Source: Moniliella sp. 'wahieum'
Lineage: Eukaryota > Basidiomycota > Moniliellomycetes > Moniliellales > Moniliellaceae
NCBI GenBank assembly: GCA_003971905.1
Contig: RSEE01000159.1
Span: forward strand, 1 to 64,000
Length of the DNA stretch: 64,000 nucleotides
Reading direction: 5' to 3'
Shown: positions 55,341-64,000 of the stretch, one piece after another
How the letters are laid out: each line of letters begins with the position of its first letter
Position numbering within the stretch: position 1 is the stretch's first letter
Program-made: the position numbers and the translations under genes
Notes under the pieces: model-generated
The model's input: the letters and a program-made list of their open reading frames with translations, nothing else
What the model was told of the DNA's origin: nothing
Database searches by the model: none

Positions 55341-56976
55341 TGTGGAAGAAGAGAACCTGGTGTACGAGGGGGGGAGGCGGTAGAGAGGTAGAGATGGAGG
55401 TGGAAGGTTGGGGGGGAAGGAGCGACGGGAGCCAATCAGAGGGCATTTTATACTGGTCTCGTCTCCTACTGAACCTGCTAGAACAAGTACTGAACCTGCT
55501 CGAACGCCGCCGACGATACGGTTGTTGATTGGGCCAGCAACCAGATAAAATTCGAGGTAATCTGCCGCTGCCCGCGCAGCGCCACTGTGTCTTCCCGCTG
55601 TATGTCCGTCCGTACCCGGTCAGAGACAGTGTACGTAATTATCCGACACTGCCCTCTCCCGCCGCTGGGTTGGACAAGGCTGTACATAATTGCCGGGCAG
55701 CCTAATTGCCGCCGCCACTGCCCAAAAAACCGGGCCTTTTGTCTGTGCTGCAATGCGTTTCCACTTTACCCCACGTCTGCGTTTTCCCATGTTTCTATCA
55801 GCGCATCAGCAGAGCAGCACCCAAGAACCGCCGCTCCCGCAGTTTATCTATCTGACAGGCTCTGCGGCTGCGCGCACCTGATGCGTTCTTCGGGTGTTGC
55901 GCAGTCCCGCTATCCTCTCGCCGCTATCTTCCGATACTGACAAAAGCCGACGACGCTCACTACGGTGTTTTCATTGTAAACTAGCTGGCGGCCTCTTACA
56001 GTTTTCCAAGCAGCTTTTTGTAGAGAGTGAGATCAGTACACATTGCGAACACAAAACAAAGAGATATGTCCATCGTGCACACCTTCATTACACAATGCAT
56101 GATATCATCCTGTCATTGTCGAGATGTATAGCGGGGGGAGGAGAAGAATACTGTTGCATTCTTCGTATAGCATTTTTGCGGAGATCTTATCTTTGTACTA
56201 TAGTAGAAGACCACACGCTATGGGGCAACAAAGAGTCGGACGCCATACCAACAGGCGTGATGAATGAATGTGGTTTTGCTGGTAAGAATGGTGCGTCAGT
56301 CAACCAACCAGTTCCACAGCAAGTCTTGCCACCATAGTACAAAATCGGAGAGGAGCCCACAACAGATTTTCGGTTCGGAACATTTGGAGTAGCAAAGCAT
56401 GCAATGGTGACGAAGGGGGGGTTGAAGTGTGAGGGTATGACTGGGTGCTACGGCACAAATCACACCAAAAAGAAACAAGACGTTCCGGCAAGCCGGCGAT
56501 GCATTCACATGGATAGCAAAGGCTGCAGAAGGGTGGGCATGAGGTACAAGTGGCAAAGAATCGTGTATGATATGGTATGGGGTAGGGAAGGTAGCATATA
56601 TGGCATTGCCCATTTGTGATCATGTCGGGCTATATGGTGGCAGAAAGGCATTGGTCAATGTCAATGTCCATGGTACTTCCGCTTTTCTCTTGTGGCTGTA
56701 TCCATATATGGCCATCGCGAGCTCTTTTATTGCATTGCCGTAATGCTCAGCATAACCATCTATGGGACGGGATAAGAAAACACGGAGTATACCTCAGTAC
56801 AGTAATCCCTTTTGTGGCACATTTGACATTTTGCAGGTAGAAGTGCTTTCGGAAGGAAATACGAAGAAAGAAATTGCTGAATCCAGCAAGCGCACGAGGA
56901 CGCCATGCAGAACGCAACATACATAACTGAACGGGATGGAGCAGGGGCTCAAGGGGTGGAGGGAAGAAGAAGGCCG
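55341..56976. other. AT-richer spacer between P5CDH and nucleoside permease
   Basis: About 1.6 kb. A 17-bp direct repeat (TACTGAACCTGCT-type, 55470-55505) lies near the P5CDH start. From about 55940 to 56900 the base content is clearly more AT-rich than elsewhere. No gene family or transposon is recognised. Confidence 0.45.
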
Positions 56977-58158
56977 TTAACCAACCGGTAGTTGTAAGTG
57001 ACATGTTGCCAAGCCGAAATCGGGCGTGCCACCCAGGGTTCCAAAGACATCACCAAATAGTTCTTGGCGGTGAATGTGTTGTTTTCGTACAGTTTCCCCC
57101 ATTGCTGAACAACGTCGTTGATGAAGGGCCATCCAGCATGGTACGGTTCTGCACTGACACAGAGAAAGCGTCGCCCATGGACGAATTGGTAAAGTACGTG
57201 ACAGGGTCCATCGAGGGAGGCGCACGGTCAAAGTCCGAAGCATGCGCATGACCACCACGCTGGTAGTCGAGCAGGCCGTACTTGGAGGCAGCATGAAGGC
57301 CGAAGCAACCGCCGTGTCCTCCGGGCGGTAGTGCAGTACTCTGCCGTGCCATTCGTCCACACCTTCATGATGTCGGAGAAAGCATTGTCAAGGTAGGCAC
57401 CAGTATAGTACTGGTCACTCGTGGCCACATCGCACTTGACAACCGACGGGGGCTGGTTGGCGGAGCATAGGGGTAGAGCTTGCGGAAGTCCTGGGCCGAA
57501 GCAATGTCGGCGAGGGTGGCTTTGGAGCCAAGCTCGTGAGAGCGCTCCTGGAGTGCCTGGTTGAATTCGAAACCTCAGTGCCGTAGAAGTTGCCAGGGTA
57601 CTCGCCAGGTTTGCTTGAACCATAGGAGAAGTAACCACTGGACCGTTGCGGCTCGCAACGTCACGGTAGTCAAACTCGTACTGCATGCCCACGCTCACTG
57701 CGTACCGAGAAAAGGCGACAGAGCCCAAGGTGGCCTGGTGCGGGTTCATCCCAGCAATACCGGCAATGAGGAAGTACGTCTTCTTGAGGTCAAACTGCGG
57801 GGCTGGTGGCCAGCGCGGTGGCCGTTGAAGCCGCATTGATCTCGCCCTCGCCGGTGACGACATTGCAGATGGAGTAGTCATCCACGCAGAACACGTGGGG
57901 GAAAAGGGGAGAAAGACCAGGAATGGTCACGTTCTGGGTGAAGTTGGGTGCTGGTGCCAGACTTCCATCTCCGGCTCAAACAGGAGATGATGATTGGCTT
58001 TGGGTGCATAGGCATCGTGGCGCTTCTCGAATTTGACCTCCTCGGTGCTCAGTTCGACGGAGTGCGGCGGTAAGCACCAGGCGGGTGTGCTTGGGGCTGG
58101 CGGCTTGGACAGCCGCAGCGGCGGCTAAGTGGCCACAAGGAGTAGAAGCGAACCTCAT
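56977..58158 (-). CDS. Purine nucleoside permease (NUP family)
   Basis: The start at 58158 opens a signal peptide (MRFASTP then LAAAAAVQA). STEEVKFEKRHDAYAPK follows. The family core reads FTQNVTIPGLSPLFPHVFCV, VVTGEGEINAAS and FDLKKTYFLIAGIAGMNPHQ, ATLGSVAFSRYAVSVGMQYE. GYFSYGSSKPGEYPGNFYGT and CDVATSDQYYTGAYLDNAFS are next, with the late blocks DFDRAPPSMDPVTYF and GTLGGTPDFGLATC before the stop at 56977. The GIAGxNP, TSDxYYxG and GGTPDFG blocks identify NUP-type purine nucleoside permease. Despite the name it has a phosphorylase-like fold and a signal peptide rather than transmembrane helices, so a periplasmic or extracellular role in purine scavenging is likely. Several one-base frame changes occur. 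Confidence 0.9.
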
Positions 58159-60054
58159 AGCTTGGAGGAGGGGGCGGTGGTGTGGAAGGGGGGAAGAAGG
58201 TGGGACCGGAGTGGAAGTCAAACGACCGATGTCGATGGGCCGAGGCGGCTGATATAAGGGGGCCCGTATCGATTTTTAATATTCAGGCACGAAAGTGAAT
58301 GGGGGTTGTCAGCGGCTGGTGCCGGCGAGAGGGCGCAGGCGAGGAGGGGAAAGAAACGCCGAGCATGCGCTGGCATTCCTACAGCCCTCGAACGCGGATC
58401 GTCGAAGAGCGAACCGCGGCCCAGATTAGATGACTGATCGAAGCGTGGGTGATTGTGGGCCATCGGGCGCACGGTATGGGTACGATTGGCCATACAATTG
58501 TCTGACCCTGGGCAATCATTGTCCGAGCAGTGGCTTGAGGCACGGCACGAGGGCAGTTCGAGGGGCGTCCTGATAAGTAGACCGGCAGAATACGAGTGTG
58601 CGGGCAAGCAGCCGTCGCGCGACGAACAGCATGCACATGGTCCACCCTCCTCGATCTGCATCCAGCCGCACAGGACAGCACCGCAGCCGCCTTCTGCTGC
58701 GTCCCCACGGCGCCCCCCACCCATTCAAATTTCAATTCCTCCTGGTCGCACTCCTCCGCATGCATGATGATGATGATGCTGATGTAGTGTTTCAATTATT
58801 CATGCAGCACAGCTGCTAGCCCTCGCTGGCCAGACATCGAGTGCCTGCCCTGGCAGCGCGTGTTTCGGCACCCCACCGACGACCCTGCGTGCGTCTGTAC
58901 CTCTGCCGGCCACCTTCTAACGCACAGCACCTCAATATCAACTCGTTGTACTCAGGAGTCCTCGCTTCCGTCCCTGAGGCCCTGAGATGCATTGTCTGGA
59001 ATGATGCATGATGATCAATGATAGACTGCCCCTCTTCCTGTGATGAGCAATTCACATGCAATGTGCGATGCATATGCCCCCCCCCCCCCCCTTCCTCATC
59101 TAGATTGCTCTCGAGAAGCTCGACAGTTCAACGTTCAAGCTTCAAGTCATATGGAGGGGGACAAACTTTTCAGAAAACGGAATCCGCTTAACCACACCCG
59201 AGCTCTGGGTCAACGTGGGTCAGCACGGCCAGTCTGTGACCAGATCGCTCCGTCAGGCTCAACTAGACCAGGAACGTTGTTTTATCGTTATCGGCTACCG
59301 GTTACCGGATGTTCGCCAAGCACCTGTCACCACATGATGCCGATAATACCCTCAACTTACCAAAAAAGTCTTGCACCACGTTGTGATGTGTATAAGGAAG
59401 GTGAGATTGATGATATTGATGAGAACGGACAATGCTCCTCTCGTTTCGACGGAGAGACATGCACAAGCCATGAGTTTTTTCTCCCCATCTTCATCATTTA
59501 TTGTACAGGACCTCCGTCCTCTTTTCCTCTGCTTTCGAGTGACTTTAGAGAAGGAACGTTGAACCCATATCGACTTCCCCAAAGCATACTTACACAGGTA
59601 TTATTAGAACAAACGCATCACACACCAGACCCGTTACGCCAGCGTTTGCCACAGCTATCATATCATGGACACAAGCGCATCTCTCTCTCAAAACAAACAT
59701 GCTAACAGCTATACTTCAAGCAAGGCGGATCAGGATTACGCATGCACATTTGACAACGCTTGGTGGGCGTGGGCACGGAAGGTGCTGGTGCATGGTGGAC
59801 GGTGCCCGCGACCGCCAATGCGATCAAAACGAACGCATATACCTACATAAGCCGGGATCGACATCGAGAAAAGTCCATCACGGATGCTCGGCCTTATTAT
59901 AAGCACAGCCTCGACGTCCTTGAAACAAATAATAGTAGACAGAAAGAAGAAAGTAAGGGTATGTGTATGAGCCACGAACCCTCGATCACTCTCCTTATTA
60001 AAACGAACCCTTTTGTGGGACGTTTTTGAGGATCGACCCAGCACTGCTCGGAAC
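58159..60054. other. Intergenic region between permease and reductase
   Basis: About 1.9 kb. Contains a GATGAT microsatellite (58757-58784), CATGATGATCAATGATAG (59000-59022), a 14-base C run at about 59080 and TTCAACGTTCAAGCTTCAAG (59127-59146). No gene is recognised; the open frame at 59040-59705 has no family signature. Confidence 0.45.
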
Positions 60055-60666
60055 TCAGTATGCGGCCGTAAACATATCCTGGATAGCGAGGTTCTTGTCA
60101 ATCGCATCAGCCATGGCAATGGCCGCGTCGGACATGGAAATGGCTGACTTGCCATTGGCGTCCTTGATGAGAGTGTCATGACCAAGACGGAAAGTTCCGG
60201 TCCGAGGGCCGGGGGCAAAAGATGTGGGTGGAGCAAAGTAGGTCCAATCCAGATCCTTTACCTCCTTCAAAGTAAAGAGAAAATCAACCCCCTTTTGGGC
60301 ATACGGCTTGAAGGCAGGGTCAAATGTGGGCTGGTCAATGAGCCGTTGTCCGGGGGCGACAAATAAAGAAGCACCACCTCCAATGACCAGCACACGTTTT
60401 ACGCCTGCCCCCCGGGCTGCCTCCAGCACCGCGGTAACAGGTACTTCGAACCGCAATGCACTAATCAGAGCCGTGGCGCCTTGAATCAGCCCCTTTACCT
60501 CTGTCGGATCAGAAGCATTGCCAACGACGGGCTTGACATTGTCCACCTTTGGGATGTGCTCGGTGCTATGAGCAATCGCGATCACCGTGTGGCCTCGAGA
60601 AGCAAATTCTTTCACTAGCTCACTTCCAGCGCGACCAGAGGCGCCAAGAATGGCAATTGTCGACAT
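60055..60666 (-). CDS. NAD(P)-binding Rossmann-fold reductase (atypical SDR)
   Basis: A single uninterrupted frame of 203 codons starts at 60666 with MSTIAILGASGRAGSELVKE, a GASGRAG dinucleotide-binding loop. It continues FASRGHTVIAIAHSTEHIPK, VVGNASDPTEVKGLIQGATA, LISALRFEVPVTAVLEAARG, VKRVLVIGGGASLFV and DLDWTYFAPPTSFAPGPRTG, closing NLAIQDMFTAAY-stop. The length and the GxSGxxG, VIGGGASL and DWTxFxPP blocks match the NmrA-like/atypical short-chain reductase group common in bacteria (YwnB-like NAD(P)H-binding proteins). It probably reduces a small molecule or flavin in the cytosol. It has no intron, no frame defect and a lower GC share than its neighbours, so recent bacterial origin is possible but not shown. 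Confidence 0.84.
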   Translation of the reverse strand: MSTIAILGASGRAGSELVKEFASRGHTVIAIAHSTEHIPKVDNVKPVVGNASDPTEVKGLIQGATALISALRFEVPVTAVLEAARGAGVKRVLVIGGGASLFVAPGQRLIDQPTFDPAFKPYAQKGVDFLFTLKEVKDLDWTYFAPPTSFAPGPRTGTFRLGHDTLIKDANGKSAISMSDAAIAMADAIDKNLAIQDMFTAAY

Positions 60667-61278
60667 GCTGTGGACGTGGGGGTTAGTATACGGTACACAC
60701 AGTATATCTGGAGGCACTGCAAAGGCGACGGGGACGCACGTTTTTGCAGGTAGTAGAGGTGAAAACAGGTTTGTGTGTGGGTTTGTTTATGGTGGTGGTG
60801 GCTGGGAACCAATTAGGCCTTCGGTGCGATCGAGCGGAGACGACCGCAAGAGTCCGAAGCTTTCTTTACTGGGTCATCGATCATCGACGGGCTACCATGG
60901 TACCCGGTATCGGTGAAGTGAACCAAGGCCCGACACGCACGGACCCACCAGGTATACAATGTGGCGCGGGACTGTCTCAGAAGGGCTGGAAATAGTAGCG
61001 CCCAATCAAGATCAACAATGTGCTTACCTCATCCCCATCCAATGTTCAACGCTCAGCGCTCAGGTGATCGAGCAGCAATCACCGATCAGTCACCTGACCC
61101 ACGTGACCACCCGGTTTTCTTAACATTTCTCGTCAGTCCCTCTGCCCATTGCACCGACCACGCGATTATTGAAATAGTCGTCTTAGGTCAGCCTGTTCGC
61201 GCCATGGCAGGTGGGGTTGGGTGCGGGAAGCCAGGCGGGAGCGCAGGGAGCAGGCTGGACCACCACCTCTTCCCAAGC
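60667..61278. other. Divergent promoter region, reductase / NDUFA8
   Basis: About 610 bp between two divergent starts. Carries ATCGATCATCGA (60874-60889) and TTCAACGCTCAGCGCTCAGG (61044-61063). An upstream ATG at 61204 is out of the main frame context and is not used. Confidence 0.42.
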
Positions 61279-61818
61279 ATGTCGACGGTCAAGGAGGTCG
61301 GCACGACCAGTGCACCGCTTAAGAGCGCATCTTTCTTCATCGGCTCCTTTTGCAAGAAGTACAACGATGACTTTATGCTGTGCAAGCACGAGAATGGCCG
61401 TGACCCCTCTCTGTGCCTGAAGGAGGGCCGCCGTGTAACCCGCTGCACACAAGACTTGTCCGTCGCCTTCCTCCTCTGCGTTTGTGCTGCGTACTGAGCC
61501 CCCTTCCCCCCACCCCACCCCTCTGTAGTATCCGCCAGCTGAACAAGGCATGCAAGGCCCAGTGGGAGACTCACTACGAGTGCCTCGAGAACGGCGACCA
61601 CTACTTCTGGAAGTGCCGCGCCGAGGAGAGGCCGTTCAACAAGTGCGTGTACGACAACTTTGTACGTCCCCATCCCCCGTGCGCCAAACGATTTCGACGG
61701 GTCCTGACCGCGTCATGTCCCTGAGCAGAAGATCAAGAAGGTGCTGCCTGACACTCCCGAGGGCGTGACGCCTGTGCACGAACTGGAGAACCCGATCTAC
61801 CGCCCGTTCTCGTCGTAA
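61279..61818 (+). CDS. Complex I subunit NDUFA8 (CHCH protein)
   Basis: Three exons (61279-61457, 61529-61661, 61729-61818) join without frame defect. They read MSTVKEVGTTSAPLKSASFF, FCKKYNDDFMLCKHENGRDP and LCLKEGRRVTRC, then IRQLNKACKAQWETHYECLE, YFWKCRAEERPFNKCVYDNF and KIKKVLPDTPEGVTPVHELE, ending PIYRPFSS-stop. Two CHCH-type cysteine pairs (FCKKYNDDFMLC with LCLKEGRRVTRC, and ACKAQWETHYEC with KCRAEERPFNKC) define the NDUFA8/PGIV family. The protein is imported through Mia40 and sits on the intermembrane-space side of NADH:ubiquinone oxidoreductase. The first donor is GTCCGT, which is unusual, but the frame across it is exact. About 133 residues. Confidence 0.94.
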
Positions 61819-62432
61819 GCATTGCCCCTATGCCCCTCTCAGATCTCATGGCCCTAAGCCGCCGATCCCGTAGGACGCGCACCGATTCCGGGATGCTCGG
61901 TACTCTGGATGAGGAGGATGATCGATGATCGGCGTAGGGACTGGTTTGGTCTGCTAGGGTAGGGCGCTTTGCAGATCGCCGACTCGTCATACCCCGAGCA
62001 GCCGGGTATGCTCCCTCCACGCGCCCAGTGTTTGCAGTCCGGGTGGATCGAATAGAACACTTTGCATTGTAAAGGAGCTTGGGTGGGACGCATCCTCTCT
62101 TATCATCGATCGATGATTGCGTGTCATTGGGATCTCACGAGTTGAGGAATAACCATCGGGTGGGGGGCGTGCACACTCGCTTCTCTAAATAGGGTAGCCA
62201 ACCCCAAACACAGATCTGCGTGTTTTGCCGCGGGGACTTGGGGTGCGTGGGTGGGCGGGAATCGAAGGCAAGCGAATCGGGCACAGCTCCCAACCAGGAG
62301 TAGGTGCTCAGGTGGGGGTTAGAAGGGCGGGCTCCTTTCCCGACACAGCCATCGCCATCGCCATCGCCATCGCCATCGCCATCGCCAGCGTCAGCGTTTA
62401 TTGCGCCCACTCTCCCATTGGCCAAGTTGATC
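61819..62432. other. Intergenic region upstream of CDC7
   Basis: About 610 bp, with GATGATCGATGATCGG (61917-61933), ATCATCGATCGATGATT (62101-62118) and a CCATCG hexamer repeat (62349-62386) only 47 bp before the CDC7 start. Confidence 0.45.
62349..62386. repeat. CCATCG hexamer repeat in CDC7 leader
   Basis: Six near-perfect hexamer units, probably in the 5' UTR of CDC7. Confidence 0.9.
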
Positions 62433-64000
62433 ATGTCGCACCTCTGTGATGGGGCGCGCCTCCCCAGTGACGCATTCAACCCTGCCGTAGATGAACCGCG
62501 ACTTTACCCCCCGATTGAAAGCAGCGGGGAGGTACGCGTTCTGCGGGATGCTGCCGAACTGTCTCAAATCAGCGAGGAAATTGAGGCCCTTGAAGCCCAG
62601 ATGGAGGGATTAAAAGAGCAGTACTACATTATCGACAAGCTCGGAGAGGGGACGTTTAGCGTGGTGTACAAGGCCGTGGATCTTCTTCATACGGAGTACG
62701 ACAATGAAGAGTGGGTCGAGACGTATGCTCGCTCGATGGCCCCCGGGGCTCTTCCGTGGTCCATGAAGGAGGACATGGACTTTGATCAGGCTGGAGAGAG
62801 CCAAGCAGACCGGGGGGCAGCACAACGGTACATGCGTGCCTCTGAGTACATTCGCAAAACGGGAACACCCGTCTATGTCGCACTCAAGCGCATCTTTGTC
62901 ACCAGCAGCCCAATGAGGATCTACAATGAGCTCGAGATCCTTAATCGCTTGCGCGGGGGAGCTTGCGTGAGTTATTTGATCACGGCCTGGCGGTGTGAAG
63001 ACCAAGTAATTGCTGTCATGCCCTACGTGCGGCACGTGACTTTCGTGAATACTACAGAGTCATTCCCTTGAGTGACCTGCGATACTACTTCCATTCCCTA
63101 CTTAGCGCTCTGCGCTGGTGTCATGCGCAAGACGTAATGCACCGCGACGTCAAGCCAGGCAACTTCCTCTACAACCCCGTAACCGGCACAGGCACTCTTT
63201 GCGACTTCGGTCTGGCTGAAATCTTTGATCCGTCGAGATGGCAGGGCAACTGCCACCATGTGCTTGCGAGCCACAACCACACCCATGGACAGACGAAGAT
63301 CAACGAGCAGACCTACTCACCCACTTTGCTCCAGGGAGCATGCTGCACCCTAACTCTCGCCCTTCAACAGTTGGGGAGACGATTGGCACGGTGCCGGTTC
63401 AGACATACCAGCACCTCCATGCCAATATTGCGATTGCTTGGGGGAAAACGGCCAAGCCCGGGTATTCGCAGCACGACAGCCGTCCTTCGGTTCGTGCCAA
63501 CCGAGCTGGGACGAGGGGTTTTCGCGCACCCGAGGTACTTTTCAAGTGTCCCGACCAAACTGTCGCGATTGACATATGGTCGGTTGGAGTTATAATGCTT
63601 GCATTTCTTACCAAGCGTTTCCCCCTTTTCAATGCTCTAGACGATGTTGAGGCTCTCCTTGAGGGGTACCATTTTTGGCAAGCGCCGGATGGAGCAAGTT
63701 GCTCTTTTACACAGTGCGTTCCGTTCCTCTCTCTTTCTGTATGTGTTCCTTATAGATTGACCACAATGTGGACAGACCGCACTTTTATTTGCACCGTCCC
63801 CACGGTAGACGAGAGTCTTACGACCCGAGTTCCTGATTGGATTCACTTACTTAACCCCAATTTGACGAACACGACCAATATGTCTAACCCAAGTGAGTAC
63901 CTTCGACTGGTCCATACTGCAATTGAGTTGGCGAGAAGTTGCACGCAGTTGGACTGTACCCGGCGTTGGACTGCAGAGCGTCTCCTTGAATCGCATCCAT
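62433..64000 (+). CDS. CDC7: Cdc7/Hsk1 (DDK) protein kinase, 3' end cut by window
   Basis: From the ATG at 62433 (MSHLCDGARLPSDAFN) a helical head leads to the kinase domain. YYIIDKLGEGTFSVVYKAVD is the glycine loop; an insert with many charged residues follows, then VYVALKRIFVTSSPMRIYNE with the catalytic Lys. Later blocks are YYFHSLLSALRWCHAQDVMH, RDVKPGNFLYNP (catalytic loop), LCDFGLAEIF (DFG), ANRAGTRGFRAPEVLFKCPD (activation end), AIDIWSVGVIMLAFLTKRFP and, after an intron starting about 63714, TTRVPDWIHLLNPNL and CTRRWTAERLLESHP at the window edge. The three kinase inserts and GTRGFRAPEVL are typical of Cdc7, which with Dbf4 phosphorylates MCM to fire replication origins. Frame changes lie near 63040, 63250 and 63660. 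Only a short C-terminal part is missing. Confidence 0.94.

Noticed and set aside
59040-59705. Plus-strand open frame of 221 codons
   Set aside because: No family signature and an unusual composition spanning a long C run; flanks contain only repeat motifs.

Overview
The window looks like a gene-dense stretch of a GC-rich fungal nuclear chromosome, most likely from a basidiomycete. Short GT-AG introns (mostly 50-110 nt), both-strand gene packing and a fungal gene set (EPL1, Whi3/scw1-type RNA-binding protein, Pcl-type cyclin, purine nucleoside permease, secreted RNase T2) support this. The exact lineage cannot be fixed from the sequence alone.

Layout. 0-7 kb: an LEA_2-like membrane protein (cut by the window start), a Whi3-like two-RRM protein and a PX-BAR sorting nexin. 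7-16 kb: a small secreted protein, LSM5, a single-pass membrane protein with a predicted beta-rich ectodomain and an unrecognised coiled-coil protein, separated by repeat-rich intergenic DNA. 16-18.3 kb: two convergent paralogous multi-pass membrane proteins with identical intron layout. 18.5-33 kb: VPS33, the mitochondrial GTPase GEM1/Miro, EPL1 of NuA4 and a dynein light intermediate chain. 33-41 kb: secreted RNase T2, a compact LTR element with perfect target duplications, a TXNDC17-like thioredoxin-fold protein and a Pcl-type cyclin. 41-53 kb: UFD2, PDCD5, a DNAJC9-like J-protein, an SR-type splicing factor and the AP-3 mu subunit. 53-64 kb: P5C dehydrogenase, purine nucleoside permease, an intronless NAD(P)-binding reductase, the complex I subunit NDUFA8 and the CDC7 kinase (cut by the window end).

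Most genes are housekeeping functions in trafficking (VPS33, PX-BAR nexin, AP-3 mu), chromatin and RNA (EPL1, LSM5, SR protein, Whi3), mitochondria (GEM1, P5CDH, NDUFA8) and the cell cycle (CDC7, cyclin). They do not form one pathway.

Three things stand out. Many conserved genes are interrupted by one- or two-base frame changes, several at homopolymers, while others are perfect; this points to residual assembly error. The intergenic DNA carries recurrent short near-palindromic motif arrays, chiefly tandem TGACGCG, TTGAACGTT and ATCGATGATCGAT. The inverted paralog pair at 16-18 kb is a gene family I do not recognise. Coordinates of frame-interrupted genes give the span from start to stop; exon edges are stated where the splice sites are clear.
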